From contig NC_035435.2 of the NCBI RefSeq assembly GCF_002127325.2, positions 133,278,904-133,342,903 of the forward strand: DNA of 64,000 bases, read 5' to 3'. The notes beneath the pieces are model-generated. The model saw only the letters and a list, made by a program, of their open reading frames with translations. It made no database searches and was not told where the DNA came from. Below, one piece after another: positions 42,034 through 54,491 of this stretch (positions within the stretch are counted from its first letter, which is position 1; the number at the start of each line of letters is the position of its first letter). The stretch comes from Helianthus annuus. Taxonomy: Eukaryota; Streptophyta; Magnoliopsida; Asterales; Asteraceae. The translations under genes and the position numbers were made by a program.

Positions 42034-43475
42034 TGTCACAGCCCCGATCCCTATTTCCCGGGAGCGGGCTGCCGTGAGCCAGTTTCGGTGGTATCATGTT
42101 AATTACTTATTTGGCAGCGGAAATTTTCATCAGGACCGTAGTTAGGAAATATTAAATCAGAGTAAACCACCATATTTTATAATATTAAACACATGGGTAA
42201 AACCCAAGTTTTTATTACAAACTGATTTATAGGGATAAATCCCACTTTATTGGAATAAATGCTTTCTTTTATTTAGGTAACTTTTATAGCCACTTTTCCA
42301 AGCCTTCAGTGCTGTCCAGCTGGCTTCTAATTGGCTTTCACATTCTGTTACCTGAAACGCGTTTTAAAAAGGTTTTGTCAGTGGGAAATACTGGTGAGTG
42401 AATCCCAGTTTAATCAAGAAATATTAATTTAATTTAAACAGTATTGAGGGCGATTACAATGTTTATATCTACCCAATTACTCATTCAGTACTGTCAATCC
42501 TGACTTGTGGGTCATATTACACATTGGCTAACTCTTCGTCCAATGGTAACGTTACTCACATTTTGTATACAAAACCCCAACATACCGGCAGTAATTGTAG
42601 AATTACAAAGACTCAATCACTGCTAAATTGCATTGTAAAAAGGTTAAGGTTTTGTAAAAACTGTTTACAAAAAGGAGATTATTCACATTGCTGTCTTAGG
42701 TTATTCTTTAGGGTTTCCTGGTGAATATCTATAATTTACACAAATGCACGTGTGTTAGTATAATAACCCATTTTAACATTAGTAATACCCTCCCCGAGAC
42801 GGCATTCCAACGACTACGTCGGGCAGAACCACGACAGCCGTTACGGAACCCTAGATCAATCGGGCGGCGTATCTAATACGTCTCCAGGGGTTATAATACT
42901 TACATCGTAGCAGAACCTCGCTATTTTAGGGGGTATAATGCCCGGGTATAGTAACGCCACTACAGAAAATTAAGAAAGAAAGAAAGATTTTGAACGACGG
43001 ACTGAAGAACCGATGCGTGCTATTTATAGGGCTGAATTCGGACTTCCTCGCGGCCCGCGTGGCATATGGGCAGGGCTTACGCGGCCCGCATTGACTCCGG
43101 TCAACTGCGTAGCTTGGCCCGGTCATCGTATAGCTTCGCCGTGTGTTGCGCCACGTGGCGGCCCAGGGCTGCGCCACATTCCAGATCGCTCGCGGCCCGC
43201 ATGAACTTAAACGAATACGTACGCGGCCCGCATGAACTTAAGATTTCAGCGGAGTCCATTTACCTATTAATGCGGCCCGCCTTAGGTTGAGGTGAGGTCA
43301 ATGCGGCCCGCCTCAACTTAACAATTATTGTTTTTAATTTACTTTATATGTTATATTGTATATTGGGCTCGGTTTTCACATACGGGGTGCATATAAGGAT
43401 ATGTTGAGACATTTAAAGATATATTAGGGTGTCGGAACTATTATGAGGGTGTTGGTTTTACCGAGGGTTGTTATA
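42034..43475 (-). repeat. 5' LTR of element B
   Basis: 1,442 bp and the transcription-driving copy for the intact gag-pol. It has the same six GCGGCCCGC motifs as its partner. Confidence 0.92.
43019..43029 (-). promoter_or_regulatory. TATA box in the 5' LTR of element B
   Basis: The minus strand reads CTATAAATAGC, with the CG-rich GCGGCCCGC array immediately upstream. Transcription would run toward lower coordinates through the leader and gag-pol. Confidence 0.65.
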
Positions 43476-43589
43476 CATGTATCACGTAAGCAATTAATCA
43501 ATTTCATGCAATTCATGCTTCACATTCACATAAGTGTCTTTCTCAGTTTGCTATAACATGGTTATTCATTAGTATGCTTGACAGGGTAA

Positions 43590-43860
43590 ACAGTATTAAC
43601 GAAGTTAGCAATTTAGAAGGATTTCCATACATAACAGGAATAATAAACTAACAAAGCTAATTAACTAACAGAATTAATTAACAGAGTTAACAAAAGTTAC
43701 CCACTTAACAGAGTGACATACATGAGTCTAACAGAGTTAATAAGGTTAACTGAGTTAATAACTTAACTCAGTTAATAGGTTAAACATAGTTACATACTTA
43801 ACAGAGTTATATATGTAACTCAACAAAGTTAACAACTTAACAGGTTTAACCACTTAACAG
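43590..43860. repeat. Degenerate repeats of TTAACAGAGTTAA-type words
   Basis: Within the element C LTR, many overlapping copies of GAGTTAA, TTAACAGAG and TTAACTCAGTTAA form a simple, partly palindromic array. No coding frame spans it. Confidence 0.6.
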
Positions 43861-44030
43861 ACATAACAGTTGGGCCGAAATCAACTTTGTGAAGAAAACA
43901 CTTGGGCCGAAATCCCTTGGGCCGAAATCCTTTGTTGGCAAAAACACTTGGGCAACGAAATCCCAAAGTGTTTTCGTCAAGGTAGTGTTTTCGTGGGGAG
44001 GGGTTTTGGTTTTCGTCGGACACAAGGGGT

Positions 44031-44056
44031 GACGAAAACACCTTAGTGTTTTCGTC
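44031..44056. repeat. Perfect palindrome GACGAAAACAC-CTTA-GTGTTTTCGTC
   Basis: Eleven-base arms with a CTTA loop. A near-identical copy occurs at 44696-44720 in the same LTR, with many single half-sites (GTGTTTTCG) between. It may be a regulatory protein-binding array in the U3. Confidence 0.75.
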
Positions 44057-45072
44057 TGACTCTAGTGTTTTCATGGTCCATGTGTTTTCGCTGGTAACCT
44101 CACCATCATCAACAGCAGTTACAAGTTCCCAAAACCCTAAATAATTCTAACAGTTGCATGATCAGTCATCAACGAATCATTTAATCAAATCATCCGTTCA
44201 TTCATGGACAATCACACACACACTCGATTATATCATTAGATTGTAAAGATCTTTAATATACAAATCAATAACAGTTTGCAGATTAAACATATATAATCAT
44301 CACGTACATCATCACCACTATCATAGATTATCAGTTTCAGTTATCATAGAATAGCACAGTGGATGACAACTAGTCTTCTTAGCGTACAGTTTATAATACA
44401 AATCTTATTGTAAACAAACCCTACTTCATGTGAATCTACGATTATCAGTCTATAACAGAAAGATCAAACATCAGCCCGTAATAGCAAGACACTAACCGTA
44501 TCGACGCTTTAAGCGAAGGAGATCTCGAGTGCTGGCAATTCTGCCGTCGGGTTTCAAGGAGAGAACGAGAGAAAGTGAGAGGTGAGGTGATTAGGGTTTT
44601 TGCCGAATGAACTAATACGTAGAAGTGAGAACAAAACCTTAAACAGGCTGCTACTGGGCCAAAGGCCCATATGTTGATTTCGTCGGCCCATAGTGGACGA
44701 AAACACCTTAGTGTTTTCGCCAACATGGTTGTTTTCATGGGTGGAGGTATGCTTTTGGCTAGGAAGTGATTTCAGTCATGGCACCACTTTGTTGTTCTTA
44801 ATTGCACAACATATCATCAATACAAAGCATGTTATTTACACAACAACATATACACAACATATTATCCATTAAAGCATGCTATCTACACATCAACATATAT
44901 AAAAACCACTGTGATACACACCAAATATAAATATAGAACAACGCTTAGTGAACAGTTATCAAATCAAGTAGAGACCTTGAAACTCGGGTTGTCACATTAT
45001 CCCCAACTTGAAAGAAATTTCGTCCCGAAATTAGCACGCGGTTACTGAGGAAGCTAGTTAAGTTTGCGTGGT

Positions 45073-47901
45073 TTACTGGTTTTCCTGGGGTGTCACATCA
45101 TCCCCCCGTTGATTTGGAATTTCATCCTGAAATTCTGTAGTAGCTTCAGCCTCAGTATTGGTTGCATTGTTTCCGAACAACTGGGGATACTTGAGTTTCA
45201 TTTGATCTTCTCGTTCCCAGGTGAACTCTGGGCCACGACGGGAGTTCCAACGAACTCGAACAAGAGGTATTCTGGTGTGCTTGAGGACCTTAACGTCTCG
45301 GTCCGTGATTTCGACTTGTTCTTCGACGAAATGTAACTGTTCGTCGATAGTGAGTTCCTTCAAAGGAACTATAAGGGTCTCATCTGACAGACACTTCTTC
45401 CGATTCGATACGTGGAAAACGTTGTGAACTCCCCCGAGTTCTGCTGATAGGTTTAGTTTGTAGGCCACCTTGCCTATTTTCTCTATGATTTCAAATGGTC
45501 CGACGTATCGCGGATTGAGCTTGCCCCTTTTTCCAAAACGAACCACACCCTTCCAGGGTGAGACTTTGAGTAGCACTCGATCCCTAACTTGGAACTCGGG
45601 TGGTTTCCGGCGCTTGTTTGCGTAGGCTTTCTGACGGTCGCGAGCTTCCACCATACGTTGTCGTATCTGAGCAATTCTTTCCGTTGCGTCTACCACCAGT
45701 TCTGGACCCGTGATCTGACTGTCACCCACCTCTGCCCAACAAAGAGGTGTTCGGCATTTACGCCCGTACAATGCCTCGAATGGAGCGGCTTGAATGCTGG
45801 TGTGGTAACTGTTGTTATACGAAAACTCCACCAATGGGAGGTGTTTTTCCCAGCCGTTGCCGAAATCAATTACGCATGCCCGAAGCATGTCTTCTAGAGT
45901 TTGGATGGTGCGTTCAGACTGCCCATCTGTTTGCGGATGGTAAGCTGTGCTCATGTCCAACCGAGAGCCAAAAGATTTGTGCATCGCTTGCCAAAGTTCT
46001 GAAGTGAAACGTGCTTCACGATCGGAAATAATAGAGGTTGGCACCCCGTGCCTCGAAACCAATTCCTTAAGGTAAACACCTGCTAAGGTGGAGAACTTAT
46101 CCGTTTCTTTGATAGCCAAGAAGTGTGTAGACTTTGTGAGTCGCTCCACGATCACCCAAATGGTATCATTTCCACGTTGAGATCTAGGCAGGCCAGTAAC
46201 GAAATCCATGGAAATTTGCTCCCATTTCCATTGTGGTGTTTCTGGTTGTTGGAGTAGTCCCGACGGTTTCTGACATTCCGTTTGGACTCTCGCACAAGTC
46301 AAACATTTGCTAACGTAAGTTGCTATGTGAGCTTTCATGCTAGGCCACCAGTTCGTAGTTCTGAGATCGTGGTACATCTTATCTGAACCAGGATGTACCG
46401 AGTATCGAGACTTATGCGCTTCATACATCACAAGCTCACGTAAGTTTCCATAGTGTGGGACCCAAATGTGTCCTGTTACATAGTAGGTGTCGTCTTCCTT
46501 TTGTTTTAACCGTTGCCTTGAGCCGTGTAGGGCTTCAGCCCTGACGTTTTCTGGTTTCAATGCTTCCACCTGAGCATCTCGTATCCGTGCAGGAAAACTA
46601 GACTGGATGGTAAGTTGTAGTGCTCGCACACGCCTAGGTGTGGTATCCTTTCGACTGAGGGCGTCTGCCACAACATTTGCCTTGCCCGGATGGTACTTCA
46701 TGGCGCATTCATAATCATTCAGTAACTCGACCCATCGACGTTGTCGCATGTTCAGCTCTTTCTGTTTGAAGATATGCTCGAAACTCCTGTGATCGGTGTA
46801 GATGGTGCACTTGGTACCGTACAGGTAATGTCTCCATATCTTAAGTGCGAAAATAACAGCTCCCGGCTACCAAATCATGTGTGGTGTAATTCCTTTCATG
46901 AACTTTAAGTTGACGTGACGCATATGCAATAACCTTGTCACGTTGCATCAACACACATCCAAGACCCTGAATGGATGCGTCGCAATAGACCACAAAATTA
47001 TATGTGCCCTCTGGCAATGAGAGAATAGGTGCGCTACAGAGCCTATCCTTTAGATGCTGAAATGCAGATTCTTCTGGCTCACCCCAAGGGTAAGTGACTC
47101 CTTTCTGAGTTAGTAAAGTGAGAGGTTGTGTAATCTTGGAGAAATCTTTGATGAACCCTCTGTAGTAGCCCGCCAAACACAAGAATTGGCGTATTTCTGT
47201 TGGTGTACGCGGTGCAGGCCAGTTCTTAATCGAGTCTACCTTGGATGGATCAACATGAATCCCATCCTTGTTGACCACGTGGTCTAGAAAATGGACTTCA
47301 CGAAGCCAGAAGTCGCATTTTGAGAACTTGGCATACAGTTGTTCTGTCCGAAGGAGTTCCAATATGAGCCGTAAATGCTGCTCGTGATTCTCCTGACTCT
47401 TAGAATAGATCAGGATGTCGTCGATGAATACTTTGACGAACTTATCTAAGTAAGGCTTGCACACTCTGCTCATAAGGTCCACGAAGACCGCAGGCGCGTT
47501 TGTTAGCCCGAATGGCATGACCAGAAACTCGTAATGTCCGTAGCGTGTTCTGAATGCTGTTTTGGAGACGTCCTTGTCCCGGACTCTCAGTTGATGGTAG
47601 CCTGACCTCAGATCAATCTTTGAATAGTAGCTCGACCCTTGCAGCTGGTCGAACAAGTCGTCAATGCGTGGAAGAGGGTAGCGATTCTTTACGGTTACCT
47701 TGTTTAGTTCACGGTAATCTATGCACATACGGAAGGTACCGTCTTTCTTCTCTTTCGTTGATGCGTCAGTAACAAGCGCTAAGATAGCGGTGTGACCCTT
47801 GCGCATACACTTCTGGGCCTTAATGAAAGAGATGATGCCCACTACAACACCACTCTTGTCACCCTGAATTTCGAGAGGTTCTTTGCCAGAACGGGGAATA
47901 C
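45073..47901 (-). pseudogene. Element C pol: protease end, RT, RNase H, integrase, chromodomain
   Basis: The frame from about 47901 reads the end of the protease region, then jumps from ASTKEKK directly to [14 protein letters not shown]. About 90 codons usually found between protease and RT are missing, at a GAAGAAA-type microhomology. RT ([10 protein letters not shown]) continues to about 46865, where a one-base insertion in the HDLELGA region of RNase H shifts the frame. The second frame carries the rest of RNase H, integrase (HPGSDKM, SDREARF, DGQSERT) and a chromodomain-like C-terminus. It ends inside the LTR at 45073. The 5' part of the gene is cut off by element D at 47902. Confidence 0.85.
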
Positions 47902-50292
47902 TGTCACACCCCGATTTCCACGTGTTTCACCGGTGGGCCCGGTGGGGGATTACCGTGACGTAGTTGGCAACAATATAGTCAAACCACACAATATATGAAT
48001 GCACAGCGGAAGCATAAAGATAATTATATTTCAACCATTGTTTGTAATATCAAATGTATTACGAATAGTCGAAAATGTATCCACAAGGGATCAAATAAAA
48101 ATATAAGTTTGTTCAACAGACGAAGGCATCTTAAGCTTGCGAGACTCTTTATGATGCTAAGGAGAATATCCAGCCAATTACGCATAGCACCTGCATTTAG
48201 TCTTTTTGGGAAAATACGTCAGTTTACATTGGTAAATACATTCAACCGACACTTTTGTAAAATGTTTATTAAAATTGATTTGAATGCACAAGGCACAAAC
48301 TCTTTTATAACTCGGGAGAATTATTTAAATATATATAATCTTGTGAACGAATTACATGTTCCTTATGCGTTCAGTAGCCCGGATCAAGTCCGGGTTAAAG
48401 ATCAATAGACACACCACAGCGACTATTTATGCACTGACGAGTGTACGCCTACACTCCGCGCTTAGGTCGTGGCCATTTCGTAAAATGATGCCAGGGATAT
48501 CCGGGACATGGTCATTAACCCACCAAAGGCTTTTAAGTAACAAGACTGTTTAAACGAGCCGATCAAATTTATTCAATTACCCACTCAATCGGTGGAGAAT
48601 TTGATGCCCGATCAAGCGGTATGCTATATACCGTAACCCAAGCCCGTATAACGGAAAATAAGTTAAAAGTATTTACCTTTGCAAATATAAATCCTTAATC
48701 GAAATAAATTGCAGATAGCTTTTACTGGTCTCCTATTCTGGAACGAAGGTTTAAAATAACCTATTAGAATCCTAACGGGTCTTTAATTTAGCCGTAGCTT
48801 AGACCGGTCAGTTTCAACGGATAGTTACGGTTTAATCGCGTAAAAGGCGAAAACCAGGAATGGAATGTGATTTTGACCCAACAAGTTTGGAGACTTGTTT
48901 TATATGGTTATAATAATCACACTCTCGATTTTGGGGTCAAAACAATATGGTTTGACCCGTTTCGGCTAGTTTATGTAAACTAGTTACATAAGCCGAACCA
49001 TGCGCGCAAAAGGCGCAACGGGTAACCGTAAGAGTCCTACACTGTTTTCCTAAGTCAATATGCTTTAAAGAGGTTTTGGTATCAGTAGGATACCTTCCAT
49101 AATGCCCGTAACGAGTTTAAGTTCATATTATGCCCCGTAGGGGTATTTCGGTCTTTTTAAAGATTATAAAAGAGGTTTCTGAGTTCTACAGGAAATCTGA
49201 GTTTCCCGAACAGTTTATAAAGTCTAAAATACTTTATTTATTATTTAAAATCAGTAGCAACTGGAATCGGGTCAAAAGACCTTGTAGAACTCAAGTTATG
49301 GCCGAAAAGAGTATATTCGGTATTTACCGAACTGTTGCCATAACCGCAGGTTATGAGCAGGTTAAAAATAATTAAAAATCTTTAAAAATCCCAAAATATT
49401 ATTTTACATCAGTGTGTAAAAGGTTTGGTGTCGAAATCTGGGTTTAGATAGGCGTTATGCTAATTGCGCTATTAAATTACTAAAGTTTCCGTAATTTGCG
49501 CTATTTAGCATAACTCCTATTCTGGTCCTCGGATTGACGTGAAATTTTAGGGACATGCTTATAAATCAGTAACTAAGGTTATGGTTCTTTGACATGTCCG
49601 AAATTCTCGTTTTAAATTAAAAAGGGCGTTACGGTCAACTTTTAAGCATTTAACGGAAATGTGTAAAAGACTCGGACAACAACGAACCGGTCACAGAGGG
49701 TTATACCATCATGTAACCTGGTCCTAAGAGAGTCCTAAGGCATATCTAAATCATACTTTAACGGGTCAGAACTGAAGTCAATGCAAAAGTCAAAGCTTTG
49801 CGACTTTCGGCTCCGAACCGGGTCAAAACAGTAAATGGTCGGATCAAACAAGCTTAGACTAGTTAATATACTTATTATCATGTTTTATGAGTGTTCAAAC
49901 AGGTTACACATCATCTACATTACTGATTATGCATTAAATCGCAAAATGGCATTTCTGTTGACTTTTTCTAAGCACGTTTGACTCGATATTTGGACTAGTT
50001 AGAGTGGGAATCAGAGGGTGCCCTTTTAGGGGTTTAAAGCCCACATGATTACCATCATATAACTATCTTTGATTCGACAAACCACTGGACCATTTGTGAT
50101 TTATCGCAAAGTCAATCATTAATTACGACGGATTGACCTTTAAGCTAAACTATGCATAAACTAAGCCACAAAAGGGTAGACACACTTACAGAAGCTTGGT
50201 GCACGACTATGGATGGCTTGGTCCTGCTTTGGAGCTCCAGAAGTGATCAAGAGTGCAAGAGAAAGGTGTGAGGAACTTGTTGCCACAATGTG

Positions 50293-50303
50293 GCCTTTTA
50301 TAG
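50293..50303 (-). promoter_or_regulatory. TATA box of the element D LTR
   Basis: The minus strand reads CTATAAAAGGC, a canonical TATA box, followed about 30 bp downstream by the probable transcript start region. Confidence 0.6.
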
Positions 50304-50478
50304 GCAATGAAGATGCATAGGATCATCACAACAAGGCCTACAAGTGTCCCTTGATGATCAAAAACTGTCCCTTAGTGCTAGGGAGTGATTAGGGGTCGCC
50401 CATATCTCTGGAAAATCTTTACATTAATGATTTACCGTTTACAACAGCCAACAGCCAACTTTCTGTCGCTGGGCGTCG

Positions 50479-50587
50479 CTTACGGACCGTATGGCATGGC
50501 CCTTGCGGTCCGTAAGCCTTTGGCGGAAACAAGTTTACCCTTTCACCACCTTACGATCCGTAAGGCAGGACCCTTACGGTCCGTAAG
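50479..50587. repeat. Two CG-containing hairpins of CTTACGGACCG/CGGTCCGTAAG
   Basis: Arms at 50479-50489 and 50506-50516 are exact inverted repeats, and a second pair lies at 50550-50560 and 50577-50587 with one mismatch. The array lies upstream of the LTR TATA box on the minus strand, in the same position as the GCGGCCCGC array of element B. Confidence 0.75.
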
Positions 50588-51025
50588 CGCTTAACAGAGG
50601 CAAAAAAATTTAACCTTTCATGATTTGAATGGTCAACTGCAATACATGATTTTTGAATCTGGAACAAGTCAGTATGAGGCCCTTTTTAACCCATGCTTGG
50701 TCAGTTATCATAATGAATCATGGGTTTGCACCAAGATGGGCTTTATGAACAATTATTTGTATTGCATTATTTTCTTAGGATCCAAATTAGCAATTTGGAC
50801 ATCCTTGGTTAATAGTAATTACCGGATTAAGACATAATAGATGCTTATTAATTATGCTTAGGGTCTTGGGATTTATAATGAAGAAGTCGCTCAGAGGTAA
50901 AAATTAACATGTCGACATGTTCAAAAATCCTACCGTGCATTTTAATTACATCCGGGTTTACAATACTTTTGTCGTATGCGACACGTGTCATTTATTTATT
51001 CGACACAAAATTCCGAGGTGTTACA

Positions 51026-51043
51026 TCCTCACCCCCTTAAAAT
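51026..51043 (-). promoter_or_regulatory. Polypurine tract of element D
   Basis: Minus strand TTAAGGGGGTGAGGA directly precedes the 3' LTR. Confidence 0.75.
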
Positions 51044-51060
51044 AAATCTCGACCCGAGAT

Positions 51061-52008
51061 TTACTGAAATAAATAAGGGTATTTTTCTTTCATCGTGGAT
51101 TCAACCTCCCACGTGAATTCGGGACCTCTACGGGCATCCCACTTGACCTTTACTATAGGTACATGCTTCCTTCGAAGCTTCTTTACCTGTCGATCTTCAA
51201 TCGACAAAGGTTTTTCCACAAATTTCAAGCTCTCATCTATATGCACATCTGTATGTGGTATTACCAGTGATTCATCAGCGAAGCACTTCTTTAGATTGCA
51301 GATGTGGAACACATTGTGAATTCCATTGAGCTCTTCTGGCAAATTTAACTTATAGGCAACGGACCCGACACGTTTGATAACCTCGAAAGGTCCTATGTAT
51401 CTCGGGCTTAGTTTGCCTTTCTTACCGAAACGCATCACCCCCTTCCAGGGCGATACTTTGAGTAACACTTTATCACCTACTTCGAAGTGAAAATCTTTAC
51501 GCCTTGGATCTGCGTAACTTTTCTGCCTATCTCGGGCAGCCTTGAGACGGTCTCGAATCTGGACAATCTTGTCCGTCGTTTCGAAGACTATATCTGGTCC
51601 TGATAATTGGACATCTCCAACTTCCGCCCAACAAACGGGCGATCGACACTTTCTACCGTATAATGCCTCGAAAGGCGCAGCCTTAATGCTGGTATGGTAG
51701 CTATTGTTGTAGGAGAATTCGATTAATGGTAGGTTCTTATCCCAACTACCACCCAAATCGATAGCACATGCACGTAGCATGTCTTCCAACGTCTGAATAG
51801 TACGCTCACTCTGACCGTCTGTCTGAGGATGGTAAGCCGTACTAAAATTCAAACGTGTGCCCAAAGATTGCTGGAAACTTTTCCAGAAATGCGACGTGTA
51901 TCTAGTATCCCGGTCAGAGATAATAGACACAGGTATGCCATGCAAGGCTACAATCTTATCAACGTATAACTGGGCCAACATGTCGGAGCTATAAGTCTCC
52001 TTGATGGG
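51061..52008 (-). pseudogene. Element D pol, 3' part: integrase C-terminal half and chromodomain
   Basis: This frame continues the integrase interrupted by element [24 protein letters not shown], then the GPF-type module and a C-terminal [14 protein letters not shown] chromodomain-like end. Removing E and one target copy restores the frame exactly (3,626 nt from the gag ATG to 56802 plus 943 nt here, 1,523 codons including the stops). The chain was therefore otherwise complete before E landed. Confidence 0.85.
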
Positions 52009-53347
52009 TGTCACACCCCAACCGATGGCGGAAACATCGGGATGAGACGAACAAATTGCTCAAAACAACATAACACTAAATGTGACAATATGAATTAAAT
52101 CATTTTATTAAAACTAAAGAATAATACATTGTTTCAAATAGTAAACATAGATTCAAACATTGTTTAATTGCTAAAATGGGTATTTAAAGCCATCCTAGCT
52201 TGTTTCTTGAGTCTTGTACTAATCAACCTGCAACATGTATTAAAATAAAATCAACAAAAAATGTTGGCGAGTATACAGGTTTGATACATAGCATAAAGTA
52301 GAATAAAAAGTTTAAATACTCATATCCAACATGAACAACATAATACAAGTTACTAATATGCTGAAACAGTGTCACTATATGTCAAACCCAAGTTTCCAAC
52401 ACACACGCCCCAAGACTCACTCAAGGGCGGTGCGTACTCCTATACAATAGGAGATTTAATAAGTCTCAGAAGTTTAATAAGTCTCAGTAGTCTCATAAGT
52501 TTAATAAGTTTCACAAGGTTAATGAGCATATAGACACGAAAAGTTTACATGGCATACGAGATTAACAAGCATCAAAATTGTTTCATGTTTAAAAATGGAT
52601 AGAGTGTGCATATAACAAGTTTCAAGCGTTGCGTGTTTTTAGATAGAATACATGTTGCACCCAAAAGTGATAAAATAAAAATGGGATCAAGTATACTCAC
52701 CTTAGTTTGCGTTGCGTTTCTTGGTAAGGAATTACGCGAGTGAATTGGATCCAAGTTTTGCAAGAGATCAAGAGAGTTACCCTAGTTATGATTTGGGAAT
52801 TTGTTAATTAATGTTGGTGAATAGTCAATCATGATAATGGTAAAATTTGTGAGAATCAATAGTAATATTCTAGAATGGTATAATAATGGAAACATTTATT
52901 AGCAATATTACTTCTGATTTTTAGTTGTTAATAATAATATTAACATTATTTTTATTTTTATAATTCAAATAATATTAATGTTATTATAATAATAATGATA
53001 ATAACTTTGTTGTTATATATAAGAATCATATTAATGCCAATAATGATAAAGATACAAACTTTGATTAATGTATGATATGGTAATAATTCACTATTAATAA
53101 TAATAATAACAATAATCATAATACTAATATTAATAATAATAATTTTGATTAATAATTGAAATAATAAATTCTGAAAAATAGAAATAATAATAATATTAAA
53201 ATAATGATGTTTCTAAAAAAATAACAAGAGTGAAATTTCTGATTTTTTTTTATTAATGATATTATTGGAAATATTGAATTTACATAGTAATGTTTACTGG
53301 TTTTTATATATTTTTCTTTTATATCATAATTATAAAAATATTGAAAC

Positions 53348-53386
<39 letters not shown>
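53348..53386. repeat. (AAT)13 microsatellite
   Basis: Thirteen uninterrupted AAT units within a longer stretch of ATT/AAT-rich sequence. Confidence 0.95.
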
Positions 53387-53387
<1 letters not shown>

Positions 53388-54227
53388 GTGATAATAAAAC
53401 TGATTATAATAGTTAATCAATATTTCTGATTAATATACATTAATAGTAACAATATTAGTAACAATTTTTGATAAAAATTTCTGATATATCTCCAAGATTT
53501 CTAAAATTATAAATCTGATTTAATATTAAATCTGATTTTTAACATATATATTAATTCTGCTGATATTATACAATTAACAATTTAATAGTATTAAGATAAT
53601 GATAATAATAAAATAATAATTCAATGATTATTAATAGTTATATATATATTGAATATTGAATATAATTAAATTACATTACAATAACAAAAATAACAAAACT
53701 GAATAAACAGGAAGAACGAAAAAAAAAGAGAAAGTCGGAGGAGTTACCGGAAGTCACGTCGACTCCGATAAGGCTCCGGCAACGTGCAGGTTCTCCGGCG
53801 ATTCTGATGTGTTGCGGTTCGTCACAGGCGGTGCGGATGGCGTTATTCCGGTCGGCTAGCTCCGGCGAAGTGCAGCGGTTAACAGGAGGTGGTTTCGAGT
53901 GGTTCAGGTAATGTGAAGGATGTCGAGATGAAGGTGTGAATTCTGGTGAGGAAGGTTGCGGGATTTATAGTATACGGGTCTCGTAAGGATTTGGAAACGA
54001 TCCCGTATTCATGGAAACGCCTCGTGATTGATTGAATCGGTTTGCAAAAATAGAATTCGGTTAGAAAGGAATGATTTTCGTAATTGATATATACCAATCA
54101 CGAAAAGAAAGGAAGTCAAAGTTATCTGCATAGTTGCTGTCGTTTCTGTTTTGGCGGTTAAGGTTTAAAATGGAAGGTTATTAATCAGTGTTTAAATATG
54201 ATATGTTTCCTTATTAGTTTGGATGTG

Positions 54228-54491
54228 GCATGCCCGGCCGAGTGGTTGAGACGTTGTTTGTTGAGCGAGAGGTCACGAGTTCGAATCCCCTTGGGGCCGG
54301 TTCTCACCCAGGAGACCCCCCTTTTTATCCTTTTTGCTATTTAACGGCACTAACTGAGTTTTCTAACTCAGTTAGTTATATCCTTTACAAAACAAACCTA
54401 GTTAGCTCTAACTAGGTTAACTTGAAGGTTGTAAAGGTTTTGCTAACTAAGTTAGCTTAAGCTAACTTTGTTAAATTTTTTTTTTTTTTTT
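54228..54491 (+). mobile_element. tRNA-derived SINE-like sequence
   Basis: GGCCGAGTGGTTGAG (54236-54250) matches a Pol III A box and AGTTCGAATCC (54278-54288) a B box, 28 bp apart, as in a Ser/Leu-type tRNA. The rest does not fold as a tRNA acceptor stem. After about 175 bp with two internal hairpins (AACTGAG/CTCAGTT, TAGCTTAAGCTA) it ends in a T run at about 54477-54491, as in some plant SINEs. No clear target duplication was found. It lies inside the element E LTR. Confidence 0.55.

Larger units (their letters stand above)
34807..43475 (-). mobile_element. Element B: intact Tekay-type chromovirus LTR retrotransposon
   Basis: Both 1,442-bp LTRs are complete (34807-36248, 42034-43475). The target duplication CATGT (34802-34806, 43476-43480), the primer site and the polypurine tract are all present, and gag-pol is one open frame of 1,489 codons from its ATG. 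The LTRs differ at about ten positions (roughly 0.7 percent), so insertion was recent. An additional leader ORF precedes gag. It is the only element in the window that could be autonomous. Confidence 0.92.
43476..45097 (-). repeat. Element C LTR, part 2
   Basis: Continuation of the LTR split by element B, starting with the second CATGT copy and ending GGGGTGTCACA at 45097. On the minus strand this is the LTR start, preceded by the purine-rich AACGGGGGGATGA. Total LTR length without B is about 2.6 kb. A second LTR-end-like sequence (GTTGTCACATTATCCCC) lies 100 bp inside. Confidence 0.7.
33286..47901 (-). mobile_element. Element C: Tekay-type gypsy fragments sharing one central LTR
   Basis: On the minus strand the order is pol (47901-45098), an LTR (45097-33832, split by element B), then primer binding site and gag 5' end (33828-33286). 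Because B is flanked by CATGT on both sides, the two LTR pieces were continuous before B inserted. One LTR therefore has pol on its upstream side and gag on its downstream side, as in a tandem LTR-interior-LTR-interior array made by unequal recombination. The gag side is truncated at about 33286; the pol side is cut by element D. Confidence 0.65.
47902..51025 (-). repeat. 3' LTR of element D
   Basis: 3,124 bp, TGTCACACCCCGATTTCC...GAGGTGTTACA. Compared with the visible part of the other LTR it has about 55 extra bases near 48855-48910 and about one to two percent substitutions. Small plus-strand frames shared by both LTRs (for example 47995-48408) look fortuitous. Confidence 0.88.

Noticed and set aside
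47995..48408. Plus-strand 137-codon frame, repeated at 62865-63218
   Set aside because: Both are copies of the same LTR segment of element D; conservation is explained by LTR identity.
54230..54300. A functional tRNA gene
   Set aside because: A and B boxes match, but acceptor and anticodon stems do not pair properly and sequence continues into a SINE-like tail.
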